64,000 bases of DNA from Oryzomonas sp. (GTDB lineage: Bacteria > Desulfobacterota > Desulfuromonadia > Geobacterales > Pseudopelobacteraceae): positions 1 through 64,000 of the forward strand of contig JARLHN010000031.1 in NCBI GenBank assembly GCA_031292255.1, written 5' to 3'. Position numbers and translations under genes: made by a program. Under the pieces are notes generated by a model. It was not told the origin of the DNA and searched no databases. It saw only the letters and a program-made list of their open reading frames with translations. Of the stretch, positions 36,401-44,577 are shown one piece after another; within the stretch, counting starts at the first letter, position 1; each line of letters opens with the position of its first letter.

Positions 36401-39400
36401 GGCGGGTGCGGCTTCGCTTACCCGGCTGTCAGTCGATGATGGAGCCGAAGCTGCGACCGCACCCAGATGTGCGGCAATTTCTCCCAGTGTGTGCAGGGTG
36501 CCCAAGTGTTCCGGTCCGATGACCGGTGAGCCGGGGAGGCGTTCCTGGAGCGCCGACAGAATCTCGACCCGCTTGATTGAGTCGATACCGAGGTCAGAAT
36601 CGAGTCCCATTTCCATTTCCAGCATTTCCACTGGATAGCCGGTCTTCTCGCTGACCACCGCCAGCAGCATTTCGGCGATGTTGGACGGTACGGGGGACGT
36701 TCCGTTCACAACCGGGGTGACTATTGATGCAGAGGTGGGACCGGCGCCCAGGTGGGCGGCAATTTCACCAAGGGTATGCAGGGTTCCCAGATGCTCGGGG
36801 CCGATGACCGGTGAACCGGGAAGGCGTTCCTGAAGTGCCGACAGGATTTCGACTCGCTTGATGGAGTCGATGCCGAGGTCTGAATCGAGTCCCATGTCCA
36901 TCTCCAGCATCTCAACCGGGTAACCGGTCTTCTCGCTGACCACCGCCAACAGTGTTTCGGCAATCCGGTCCGATTTCGGCTGAGCAGACGAAACAGCGGT
37001 CCCGGCAGGTTTGACCGCGGGTGTCACGAACGCAGTGGTTGCCGACGGAAGAACGGCCGAGGCAACCGCGGTTGAGGATGTTGTCGGAAACGATGCCGGC
37101 GAAGAAGTGACGCCCCCCCCCTGAAGAATCCGCTGCTGCTGTTCGAGCAGCATCTGGATGGTCTTTGCGGCGGTATCCTGTCCTTCCAGGAAGCGGCGGT
37201 GAAGCTGGGCGGTCTCGTCCTGAATCCGCGTAAGCGCCGACATCCCTTCCCGGGTGACCTTCAGGGACTCGGCCAGGGCATCGCGGGATACGGCTGATGG
37301 AGCCGCCTGTGGAGCCGGCGTAGCTGTGGCGGCAGGCAGGGAAACGGGTGTGGCAGCGGCCGGCATTACTGTCGGACGAGGAGGTGCCGCAGGGCGTTTT
37401 GCCTTTGGTTTGATATAATTCGCACCGCTCAGGTGCATGGTCAGCGCCGGTTTTTTGCCGATGGCATGCGGAGCGGGGCAATACCCTTCATCCCAGCCGG
37501 TCAGGGTAATATCATGGCCAAGCACAGCCAGCTGAGCCAGGCAGCGGGCCAGATCGGCAACCCCGGAGCGTCTGCCGACGGATGCATCAAGTGCGACAGT
37601 GGTATGTGGACGGCCGTCAAGTATGGCGGATACAAGTCCGCTGAGACGAGCTCCCGGACCAATTTCCACAAATGTACGGACTCCCGCGGCATACATGGCT
37701 TCAATTTCGGCAACGAATTCGACCGGACGGGCCAGTTGTCCGGCAAGCAGTGCTGCGGCTTCGTCCGCCGCGACCGGGTACACGGCCGCAGTACTGTTCG
37801 CATAGACCGGAAGCGACCCGTCCGCAATGGCGATTTCCGACAGGGCAGCCAGCAGCGGGGCAGCGGCATCGGCTACCAGTGGGCTATGGAATGCCGCGGC
37901 AACGGTCAGGCGTTTGCAGGAAAGTTTAGCGGCAGTACAAGCCTCGGCGGCGCGGGCGATCTCGGCGCTGCTGCCGGAGAGAACGGCCTGGTTCGGCGCA
38001 TTGCGGTTGGCTATGACCAGATCGAGTTTTTCATCGCTGATCAGCTGCCGCACATCGGCCAAAGGCGCGGACACGGCCAGCATGGTGCCCCGGTCGCCAT
38101 CGCCGGAGGCCATCAATTGTCCGCGCAGGCGGGACAATTGATGGAACGAGGTTTCATCAAGCCGTCCAGCCGCACAGAGGGCGGTAAGCTCCCCGTAGCT
38201 GTGACCGGCAGCGGCATCGGGTGCAAAGCCGAACGACTCCAGAACCCGCAGGGCGCCGAGGCTGACCGCGCCGATGGCGGGCTGGGCGGCGTCGGTGGCG
38301 CGCAAAGCTGCATCCCCGGCATCCCGGTCAGCGTCACTGAATGGGGTAGGGGGATAGATCAGGTCGGACAGGCTGCTGCCGGTAGACGTGCCGAACTCCC
38401 GGTCCGCGGCGTCAAGACATGCCAGCATGGCAGGGAAACTACAGGCGAGATCGCGCAGCATCCCGGTGTACTGAGCGCCTTGACCGGGGAACAGCATGCC
38501 GACCTTGCCGGGTACGGCACCGGTTGCATACCAGGCGCCGTCAGGGGTATTCCAGGAAGCGTCCGGTTGTTTGCGAAGCATGGTCACGACGTTATTGCAG
38601 AGCGATTTCAGTACGGTTTTTCCCTGCTCGACGACCAGCGCCAGACGGCACGGGGCGTTCGTGTCAAAGGATGAGCGGAGCTCTGCCCCCATGGCGCGGA
38701 GTTCACTCCAGACGACCGTTTCGGCACAAGCGGCAAGCGCTTTTTCCAATAACAGGGTATCGCTGGCGGAGAAGGGGAGTATCTGGACGGTGCCGTCCCA
38801 GTCTGCCACGGTGGCGACAGGTGTATATTCTTCGAGTACCACATGAAAGTTCGAACCGCCGAAACCGAGGGCACTGACCGCTGCCCGGCGCGGCTGCCCG
38901 TTGCGGGAAAGCCAGGGCCGCTTGTGGCTGGTGAGATAGAACGGTGATTGTCCGTCTGAAACCTCATGCAGCGGCTGTTGCACCTTGATGGTGGGGGGAA
39001 TGACCTTGTGGTGCAGCGCCAGGGCTGCCTTGATCATTCCGGCGGCACCGGCGGCCGCCTTGGTATGGCCGATCTGCGACTTGACTGAACCGAGAGCGCA
39101 CCACGGTTTGGAGGCTTTGCCGTAGATCTCGCGCAGCGCCGATACTTCCACCGCATCACCAACCTTGGTGCCGGTGCCGTGGGCTTCCACCAGGGCGATA
39201 CTGTCCGGAGAAACGCCGGCGCGCTGATACGCGTCTTTGATGGCCTTTATCTGGCCGGACGCACTGGGGGTGTAGATCGCCTCGCCCTTGCCGTCACTGG
39301 AAGAACCGACACCGCGAATCACCGCGTAGATCCGGTCTCCGTCGCGCTCCGCATCGGCAAGTCGCTTGATTACCATGATGCCGAGCCCTTCACCCAGGAT

Positions 39401-40231
39401 GGTGCCGTCGCCGGAGGCGTCGAACGGCTTGATATCGCCGCTTGGCGACAGCGCCGGGGTCTTGCTGAAGCACATATACATGAAGATATCGTTGAAAGTG
39501 TCGATGCCGCCGGTGACCACCATATCGGACTTGCCGGTTGCCAACTCCATTGACGCCAAGTGCAGGGCACTGAGCGAACTGGCGCAAGCGGCATCCACCA
39601 CACAATTGGTACCCCCCAGGTCGTACTGCTTGCTGATCCTTCCTGCAACAACATTGCCGAGCAGGCCGGGGAAGGAGTTTTCCTGCCACGAAACATAGGA
39701 ATCGGAGATGCGCTGCACAACGTCTTCTGCGGTTGCATCGTCCACCCCGGCGTCCTTGAGGGCCGTTCGCCAATGGGGATGCCCGAGACGCGCGGCCAGA
39801 GGGATAACCAGTTCAAGTGTGCCGGTAACCCCCAGTATGACGCTGACCCGGTCGCGGTCATAGCTCCGGTCGGCGCCATAACCGGCATCTTTCAACGCCT
39901 GGCCGGTCGCCACCAGTCCCAGCAGTTGCGAGCTGTCTATCGCTTCCATAGTGGCGGGCGGAATATTGTATTCCATCGGATTGAAAGGAACTTCGGACAG
40001 AAATCCGCCCCGGCGACCGTACGTCATGTCCGGTGCTTTGGGATCCTGATTATGGTAGTCCGCCACACGCCAGTGGGTCGCCGGGATGTCGCTTATGGCG
40101 TCGATCCCTTCGCGAATATTAGCCCAGTACGTGCCGCTGTCTTCGGCACGGGGGAAGAAGCATCCGATTCCTATGATGGCCAGCGGTACGGTGCTGGGTG
40201 TGGTGGTCAGATTGGCATTGGCCTGTGTCAC
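33407..40231 (-). CDS. pfaA: PfaA-type polyunsaturated lipid synthase (KS-AT-4xACP-KR-DH)
   Basis: 2274 residues. Domains: ketosynthase 1-470 with Cys216 (VDAACASS), His351 (EAHGTGT) and His389 (KSQIGHT); malonyl-type acyltransferase about 575-895 (FPGQGAQYTG; Ser678 in GHSYGE); an Ala/Pro-rich linker; four tandem ACPs (about 1085-1455) with phosphopantetheine serines at 1123, 1218, 1315 and 1412, each in SDLGIDSIKRVEIL; a ketoreductase (about 1640-1970; VVITGGGRGVTAAAA, FSSTTGRFGRSGQVDYAVAN); and a C-terminal PKS-type dehydratase (about 2010-2274; HVIDGKAVLPMAMAVEW). The protein builds the chain iteratively together with the next two gene products. It overlaps pfaD and pfaC by three to four bases. 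Confidence 0.95.
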   Translation of the reverse strand: MTQANANLTTTPSTVPLAIIGIGCFFPRAEDSGTYWANIREGIDAISDIPATHWRVADYHNQDPKAPDMTYGRRGGFLSEVPFNPMEYNIPPATMEAIDSSQLLGLVATGQALKDAGYGADRSYDRDRVSVILGVTGTLELVIPLAARLGHPHWRTALKDAGVDDATAEDVVQRISDSYVSWQENSFPGLLGNVVAGRISKQYDLGGTNCVVDAACASSLSALHLASMELATGKSDMVVTGGIDTFNDIFMYMCFSKTPALSPSGDIKPFDASGDGTILGEGLGIMVIKRLADAERDGDRIYAVIRGVGSSSDGKGEAIYTPSASGQIKAIKDAYQRAGVSPDSIALVEAHGTGTKVGDAVEVSALREIYGKASKPWCALGSVKSQIGHTKAAAGAAGMIKAALALHHKVIPPTIKVQQPLHEVSDGQSPFYLTSHKRPWLSRNGQPRRAAVSALGFGGSNFHVVLEEYTPVATVADWDGTVQILPFSASDTLLLEKALAACAETVVWSELRAMGAELRSSFDTNAPCRLALVVEQGKTVLKSLCNNVVTMLRKQPDASWNTPDGAWYATGAVPGKVGMLFPGQGAQYTGMLRDLACSFPAMLACLDAADREFGTSTGSSLSDLIYPPTPFSDADRDAGDAALRATDAAQPAIGAVSLGALRVLESFGFAPDAAAGHSYGELTALCAAGRLDETSFHQLSRLRGQLMASGDGDRGTMLAVSAPLADVRQLISDEKLDLVIANRNAPNQAVLSGSSAEIARAAEACTAAKLSCKRLTVAAAFHSPLVADAAAPLLAALSEIAIADGSLPVYANSTAAVYPVAADEAAALLAGQLARPVEFVAEIEAMYAAGVRTFVEIGPGARLSGLVSAILDGRPHTTVALDASVGRRSGVADLARCLAQLAVLGHDITLTGWDEGYCPAPHAIGKKPALTMHLSGANYIKPKAKRPAAPPRPTVMPAAATPVSLPAATATPAPQAAPSAVSRDALAESLKVTREGMSALTRIQDETAQLHRRFLEGQDTAAKTIQMLLEQQQRILQGGGVTSSPASFPTTSSTAVASAVLPSATTAFVTPAVKPAGTAVSSAQPKSDRIAETLLAVVSEKTGYPVEMLEMDMGLDSDLGIDSIKRVEILSALQERLPGSPVIGPEHLGTLHTLGEIAAHLGAGPTSASIVTPVVNGTSPVPSNIAEMLLAVVSEKTGYPVEMLEMEMGLDSDLGIDSIKRVEILSALQERLPGSPVIGPEHLGTLHTLGEIAAHLGAVAASAPSSTDSRVSEAAPASLSNITEILLAVVGEKTGYPVEMLEMEMGLESDLGIDSIKRVEILSALQEHLPGSPVIGPEHLGTLHTLGEIAAHLGAGAASAPISADCRVSGVAPASLSDITEILLAVVSEKTGYPVEMLEIEMGLESDLGIDSIKRVEILSALQERLPGSPVIGPEHLGTLHTLGEIARHLSAGAATPAAGNGPASSHAVNAADESDDNGNSVHTVNRSTIVPVPLTAPAQKLPLADTGTIWITDDGSDFSAKLCALLSATGHNILMVRIEDAFMNASGADLAGLVICAPSGGTDDKFYENAFLLLKNSATALRRSGENGGALFATISRLDGSFGCGTNTALSDPLSGGLAGLAKTAAHEWGEVSCKAIDLWHFADYAAEAEAVASELLLDGPLEVGLTPAGRTTLKTIDLPEQPQTGAEPLHAGDVVVITGGGRGVTAAAAVALAAAYKPLLVLLGRSRELRAEPEWLASLENESQIKRAILEHTAEKLHPREIEEQYRAITAGRELKETLAKVAQAGGRAIYRSVDIRDAAAVFALLAEIRREFGTIRGIVHGAGVLADRLISDKSLEQFSLVYGTKVKGLRALLAATTQDDLRFIALFSSTTGRFGRSGQVDYAVANEVLNKLAQAESRRRSACRTVSINWGPWDGGMVTPSLKKVFAGEGIGLIGMKEGGHLLVREIAATREPVEIIALAGVTASSLAIAPPAPETPLTEAFHLNLTVEDYPFIRSHVIDGKAVLPMAMAVEWLAHGALHGNPGFRFHGFNNLRICKGVIFDQGCTCTLRIMAGRAEKHESLFVVPVELTGSTGDGQSFLHVRAEIVLASKLPEGIRSIVDVPTSPYTPGNDTIYDHERLFHGSDLKGIEQVGGCSPKGITALAKAAPKPGVWIKQPLRNTWLTDPLVVDCAFQLMILWSFERSGSGSLPSFAGRYRQFQENFPREGAQIVIRVTAERSYGASADIEFLDRTSGKLIARLENYECVIDPSLQKAFRRNQLVQPGCVELEVA
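35870..36979 (-). repeat. Four tandem ACP-coding repeats in pfaA
   Basis: Four units with spacings of 95, 97 and 97 codons between phosphopantetheine serines. The cores (KTGYPVEMLE to TLHTLGEIAAHL) are almost identical in protein and closely similar in DNA; only the linkers (about 25 residues, Ala/Ser-rich) differ. Near-identity suggests recent duplication or gene conversion. Confidence 0.92.
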
Positions 40232-41751
40232 GTGAGGTACTCCTTGATGTGTATGTCTTCAAGCGGTTCGATACGGAAATCGGCGGGAAGTTTGATGTCC
40301 TGATACCGGAGGATGTTGGCGCGTGTGAGCAGGGCCGCCCCGAACAGAAGATTTCGAGCAACCGTCGCCACCCGGCGCTGCTCCGGGGTCGCCAGAAAGC
40401 TACCGGCAGTCCATTCATTGAATGCGCCCATGGCCGGTCCGCACCAGACCTGGTAGTCCATTGTGCGAGTTGAGGTGCCATCCTTGGCCCAGTGGGCGGC
40501 CTGTCCCAGATACCAGCGGAACACGAGCGCCATGAGGTGTTTTGGATCCCGCTCCGCACGCTCGACCTGGCATGGATCGCGTTGCAGGAAAAAGGCCCGG
40601 GTGTCGCGCCAGATATCGGCAATGGGGGCCAGGAATAACGTTTTTTCGAGTTTGTCCCGTTCAGGACCGGGAATGCTCTCCAGTCCGTCATGGCTGCGAT
40701 ACATGTCGTACAGTTTGGCTGCCCTCATGGGAAACATGGTGCCGCGCTTCAATACCTGTACAGAAACGCCCATTTCGAACATGTCCGCGGCCGGCGCCAT
40801 GATCACATCGGCTTGACGGGTTTCCGCCAGCAACCGGCGTACAACATCGGATGTTCCGGATTCGACGCAGGCTTGGTTGACGGAACCGGTCATGATGTAT
40901 GCGGCCCCCATGGCAAATGCGGCGGCAGCGGCGGCCGGGGTGGCGATTCCGCCGGCCAGTCCGACCCGCAGCTTAACGGCATACCCGAATTTCTGTTCCA
41001 TCCGGCCGGCCAGAGAGGCGATGGTCGGGAACAGGGCGATGGCCGGGCGGTTGTCGGTATGACCGCCGGAATCGGCTTCCGCGGTGACTTCCTGCGCCAT
41101 CGGTATCCGGGCGGCCCACTCAGCCTGCTCGGCAGTGATGGCCCCCTCGTCCAAGAGCTGTCGCAGGAATTTTTCCGGTGGCGGCGAGAAGAATTTTTCG
41201 GCAAGCTCTTCCCTCGATACCTTGGCTATAATCCGGTTCGGTGCGATGATCGTCCCATCAGCGGCGCGATGGATGCCATGGGTGCGGTAGCGGACCAGTG
41301 GGAGCGTCAGGGCCAGAAATGCGGATGCCTCCACCAAACGGACGTTCTTGTGAATGTACAGTTCGGCAAGAGCAGCCTCCAGGTCCGGTTCGTGGGGTGA
41401 ATGTATCAAGTTGAAACCGCAGGGGAAACCAAAGACCGACAGCTTGTCCACAGCTGCTTCAACGGCAGAAAACCGTAGGCCGGCAGCTCCGAAAAAACCA
41501 AGCATTCCGGAACGCCCCAACTCCTCAGCCATGGCAACAGAGCTGATCCCTTTGGCCATTGAGCCGCCAAGATAGGGATAACGGATCCCGACTTCGCGGC
41601 AGAATTCCCGGTCGCCAAGTTGGTCCGGCATCAGCGGCGGGACGTACACGGCATGAGACTGGTTGTCCGGTCCCACGGAACTAATATGGACGGGGTGTGA
41701 AAGTTTCCGGAGAGCTTCAGTGATGTTGTGGTCTGTAACTATATGAATCAA
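40228..41751 (-). CDS. pfaD: PfaD-type enoyl reductase (FMN, 2-nitropropane dioxygenase-like)
   Basis: 507 residues. A trans-acting TIM-barrel flavoprotein that reduces enoyl intermediates in PUFA synthases. Characteristic parts are RYPYLGGSMAKGISSVAMAE, FFGAAGLRF, RVGLAGGIATPAAAAAAFAMGAAYIMTGSVNQAC (FMN site) and DVIMAPAADMFEMGVSVQVLKRGTMFPMRA. It is the first gene of the operon, as in myxobacterial pfa clusters where ER comes first. The start appears to be TTG at 41751, with AAGAG nine bases upstream. The AT-rich 326-base gap ahead (41752-42077) must hold the operon promoter. Confidence 0.94.
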   Translation of the reverse strand: MIHIVTDHNITEALRKLSHPVHISSVGPDNQSHAVYVPPLMPDQLGDREFCREVGIRYPYLGGSMAKGISSVAMAEELGRSGMLGFFGAAGLRFSAVEAAVDKLSVFGFPCGFNLIHSPHEPDLEAALAELYIHKNVRLVEASAFLALTLPLVRYRTHGIHRAADGTIIAPNRIIAKVSREELAEKFFSPPPEKFLRQLLDEGAITAEQAEWAARIPMAQEVTAEADSGGHTDNRPAIALFPTIASLAGRMEQKFGYAVKLRVGLAGGIATPAAAAAAFAMGAAYIMTGSVNQACVESGTSDVVRRLLAETRQADVIMAPAADMFEMGVSVQVLKRGTMFPMRAAKLYDMYRSHDGLESIPGPERDKLEKTLFLAPIADIWRDTRAFFLQRDPCQVERAERDPKHLMALVFRWYLGQAAHWAKDGTSTRTMDYQVWCGPAMGAFNEWTAGSFLATPEQRRVATVARNLLFGAALLTRANILRYQDIKLPADFRIEPLEDIHIKEYLT

Positions 41752-41940
41752 TTGAATATGCTCTTTTCGCTCGGTTTAATTAAAAGCCTGAAGCCTGTCA
41801 CAGAAAGATACACTGAAATTAGTACAGAATAAAAAAACTAAACATATATATTTATAATAAACTGCGAGATCTTACAAGAAATAGACGCATCTGACGTCAT
41901 AATTATCCAAATTATCGGCGAAGCTACTTGAAACAACCAG

Positions 41941-41981
41941 ACAATATAAAGCCCTTCTCTCTCGGGCGGGCTTTATATTGT
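41941..41981 (-). terminator. Strong hairpin terminator between SDR gene and pfa operon
   Basis: ACAATATAAAGCCC and GGGCTTTATATTGT form a perfect 14-base stem around TTCTCTCTCGGGC. AT-rich outer stem and GC-rich inner stem suit termination in the leftward direction, after the SDR gene and before the pfa promoter. The other part of this gap (41752-41940) is AT-rich and shows no gene. Confidence 0.7.
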
Positions 41982-42077
41982 ACGTACATTTCCTGACTCG
42001 CTACCAAAGCAAGAAATGCCTTTTCCCGGCAACGGGACACCAGACCTGCGACGGTACGCAACGCCCTCGATCACCGG

Positions 42078-42794
42078 TTACATCAATGAAAACTGGCGTT
42101 CGAGACCTTTCGGGTCTTTCGACCACAATTCGCCCAACTGCAAAGACATGGGATCTGGGAAAATATCTTCCTGATCCGCCAGGATGCCTTTGACAATGTT
42201 CTCAGCCGTTACCTGCGCACTGGTTTTCGGCATGTCAAGGTCACGGGCCATATCGGTATCGATCGGACCCGGGAAGATGGCGTGCACGAAAATGCCTTTG
42301 GTCTTCAATTCTGCCCGCATCGCCTGCGTTGCGGAAAAGAGCGCTGCTTTTGAGGCACAATAGCCGCCTGCGGCGGACATGCTGGAGAGGCCCACGACAG
42401 ATATGACATTGGCAATGGCGCCGTTGCCTCGCTTCTCCAGCACCGGCACAAAAGAACGAACCATATTGAGCGTGCCCAGATAATTCACCCCCATATCGTA
42501 TTTCAGCGCGTCGGTTTCACCCGAAACAACGGACGCAAATGTCGCAACGCCGGCATTGTTGATGAGGAGATCGACATCCCGTGCCTGACCGGCAGCCTTT
42601 TCGACGAGATCAAGGTCGGTAATGTCGAGTTTTAACGGCACCACCCGGCCGTCGCCGAATTCCGGAAGATCTTCTGTTTTGCGGGCCGCTGCATAGATTC
42701 TGCTGACCGGATATTTGAGTAACGCTTCAACGAGGGCCTTTCCGATTCCTCGATTCGATCCGGTCACCAGAATGGTTTTATTTTCGAGTTTCAT
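42078..42794 (-). CDS. Short-chain dehydrogenase/reductase
   Basis: Classical SDR of 238 residues. The cofactor motif is TGSNRGIG at about 11-18, with NNAGV (about 78-82), the catalytic Ser in VISVVGLSS and YCASK (Tyr/Lys near 147-151), then PGPIDTDM. The Arg residues in YAAARKTEDLP after the second strand hint at NADP(H). Substrate unknown. It is transcribed in the same direction as the pfa operon but is separated from it by a strong terminator, so a role in that pathway is possible yet unsupported. Confidence 0.88.
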   Translation of the reverse strand: MKLENKTILVTGSNRGIGKALVEALLKYPVSRIYAAARKTEDLPEFGDGRVVPLKLDITDLDLVEKAAGQARDVDLLINNAGVATFASVVSGETDALKYDMGVNYLGTLNMVRSFVPVLEKRGNGAIANVISVVGLSSMSAAGGYCASKAALFSATQAMRAELKTKGIFVHAIFPGPIDTDMARDLDMPKTSAQVTAENIVKGILADQEDIFPDPMSLQLGELWSKDPKGLERQFSLM

Positions 42795-43040
42795 GGTCTT
42801 CTCCTTTCATGGGTATGAAGCCCTTGGTATCATAATAAGACTATAATGGTCTTTTGTGGCAACATCAAGTGACATTCGGCATCCACTCAAAGGCATCTGC
42901 CGACAAGCCGGAGCCGGCACGGGACCAGCAATCAATCCGAAGCGGCGGATTTGGGATGCCTTGCATGAAGACAGGAAAACCCCAGGTTATTTCGCCTATT
43001 TTCTGTTGCTATCTGGGCAGTTAGACCGTATTATCTTCAG

Positions 43041-43142
43041 GTGTCAGGAGTTGCGCGCATTGTAGCCGCAGTCCATCCGCATCATATCACGCAACGTGGC
43101 AGCAATTGCACAATGGTTGTTTCCGATGGCGAAGGCCGGCTA
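43041..43142 (+). pseudogene. Remnant of a REP-associated (Y1/IS200-like) transposase
   Basis: The frame reads GVARIVAAVHPHHITQRGSN, matching the conserved N-terminus of RayT-type transposases (ARIARVVxPGxPHHITQRGNR), and is lost soon after. No HUH-Tyr core remains. The remaining gap from 42795 to 43280 shows no other gene. The segment also contains the left copy of a 22-bp direct repeat. Confidence 0.6.
43063..43084. repeat. Left copy of 22-bp direct repeat flanking the HDOD cassette
   Basis: The 22 bases starting TAGCCGCAGTCCATCC recur exactly at 44556-44577. Here they are part of the transposase remnant (codons for AAVHPHH). Confidence 0.85.
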
Positions 43143-43280
43143 GTGTCGCTGGTTTTTTTAGAGGAATTGGCTATCGAAGCAAGGAGGGTATTGTTATTTG
43201 GGCCGAGTAAAATACTGAGGACGATGATCAACTAAAAATCAACGGAAAATTATGTTTTTTCTACCAGAGGTATAATAAAT

Positions 43281-44132
43281 ATGGGTTATATCATGACGAA
43301 TACGGCTATTCCAACACCCATCAAAAATATTTTAACCTCTCAGCCGATTGCCATACCTGTTTTTCACGAAGTGGCAATAAAGTTGTTGCAAATGATGAAC
43401 GGCAACTTTTATAAGATTGAAGAAGTAATAATATTAGTGCATGAAGACCAGGCCTTAGCTTCAGAAATGCTTAAATGCGCGAATAGTACCTATTACTCAG
43501 GACAGACGCCAATTTCTACTATCAAGAATGCCATCCTAAGACTTGGCTCGCAACAGATTGTAAATTTAGCTTTTTCTGCAAGCATGTCGAATACCAAATC
43601 CGATAATGCGTTGATAAACGCACATATGAAAAATCTTTGGTCTCATTGTCGTGCAGTAGCAAAAACCAGTGCATATTTGGCATTGGAGGTTAGTCATGAT
43701 AAGAAAATACCAGAATTAAATCATGATGAAGTATACTTGGCCGGGTTATTACATGATATCGGCAAATTATATCTGTTGAAAGTAATTGATAGCCTAATGA
43801 TGTCAGATACAATACATCCTGATAATAGTTTGATAGAAGATATACTTGTCGAGCTCAATACTCAGCAAGGTGTTAAAGTGATGAAGCATTATAATATACC
43901 TGATATATATTCAGACTTACTAGACAGGCTTATTCGTGATAATTGGAAATGTGGCTCAAATGATCATTTTGTAGCTACTGTCAGACTGGCTGATAAAATG
44001 CATTATTGTAGAGAACATGATATTGATATTACAGATAGCATTGACGCATGTGATATTAGTGATGAAATGTCGTTTTTGGATATGAATGATGTTTCGGAGC
44101 TTAATAATTTGGTAAATATTATTATTGAATAA
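43281..44132 (+). CDS. HDOD-domain signalling protein
   Basis: 283 residues, nearly all one HDOD domain: ILTSQPIAIPVFHEVAIKLLQMM, then VHEDQALASEMLKCANSTYY, AILRLGSQQIVNLAFSAS and a later EVYLAGLLHDIGKLYLLKV, an HD-like pair. HDOD proteins take part in signalling and stress responses, without a fixed catalytic role. GC content is far below that of neighbours, and the gene with the next one is enclosed by a 22-bp direct repeat, suggesting acquisition. The start may be the ATG at 43281 or the in-frame ATG 12 bases later. Confidence 0.85.
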   Translation: MGYIMTNTAIPTPIKNILTSQPIAIPVFHEVAIKLLQMMNGNFYKIEEVIILVHEDQALASEMLKCANSTYYSGQTPISTIKNAILRLGSQQIVNLAFSASMSNTKSDNALINAHMKNLWSHCRAVAKTSAYLALEVSHDKKIPELNHDEVYLAGLLHDIGKLYLLKVIDSLMMSDTIHPDNSLIEDILVELNTQQGVKVMKHYNIPDIYSDLLDRLIRDNWKCGSNDHFVATVRLADKMHYCREHDIDITDSIDACDISDEMSFLDMNDVSELNNLVNIIIE

Positions 44133-44178
44133 ATTATCACAATAATAGTTTTGACAACCTTGCTTTTAACTCGGACTT

Positions 44179-44517
44179 GTGATTACTAATAAATCAATAC
44201 ATATATTTGATATTATATTTAGATTTGCATTAATTTCGATTGCTATTGTTGCGTTAGGGTATTTGGATTTTATAACTGGAGAGATATCATTAGATATCCT
44301 CTATATGTTATGTATAATAGTTGCTACATGGTTTACAAATACATATATTGGACTAATATGTGTAGTTGAGGTTATTTTTGTTAAAGTAGCGGCTGATTAC
44401 TATGATAATATCAGGGTAGGTTCTCACTTCTATGAATGGAATACAATAAATTACATTGTATTTTATCTTATTACATGCTTATTGATTGGCAAACTAAAAA
44501 ATCTTTTGACTAAATAG
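44179..44517 (+). CDS. Small membrane protein, possible orphan sensor domain
   Basis: 112 residues with a GTG start. It has about four hydrophobic segments (FDIIFRFALISIAIVALGYL; ISLDILYMLCIIVATWF; YIGLICVVEVIFVKVAA; TINYIVFYLITCLLIGKL). The layout (EISLDILYMLCIIVATWFTN) resembles the N-terminal membrane domain of certain sensor kinases and diguanylate cyclases, but no output domain follows. It is either a truncated receptor or a free membrane partner of the HDOD protein 46 bases upstream. Low GC content like that gene. Confidence 0.6.
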   Translation: MITNKSIHIFDIIFRFALISIAIVALGYLDFITGEISLDILYMLCIIVATWFTNTYIGLICVVEVIFVKVAADYYDNIRVGSHFYEWNTINYIVFYLITCLLIGKLKNLLTK

Positions 44518-44555
44518 TTTTCATCAGGAATTTACGGATGTGAAACTATTGGTCA

Positions 44556-44577
44556 TAGCCGCAGTCCATCCGCATCA
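44556..44577. repeat. Right copy of 22-bp direct repeat
   Basis: Identical to 43063-43084, and it includes the stop codon of the DCC-family gene on the minus strand. The two copies enclose 1.47 kb of AT-rich DNA. Confidence 0.85.

Noticed and set aside
35870-36979. Regular direct repeats considered as a CRISPR or other repeat array
   Set aside because: The units are about 290 bases, in frame, and code for acyl carrier domains; no CRISPR array or cas gene is seen anywhere in the window.
41752-41940. Specific -35/-10 boxes for the pfa operon
   Set aside because: The stretch is so AT-rich that several box pairs fit equally; none could be preferred.
42078-42794. SDR gene as a member of the hydrocarbon operon
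   Set aside because: A strong hairpin terminator and an AT-rich gap separate it from pfaD; OleD already supplies the needed reductase.
42856-43030. Short plus-strand frame between the SDR gene and the RayT remnant
   Set aside because: No ribosome site and no recognisable residues; composition does not suggest coding.
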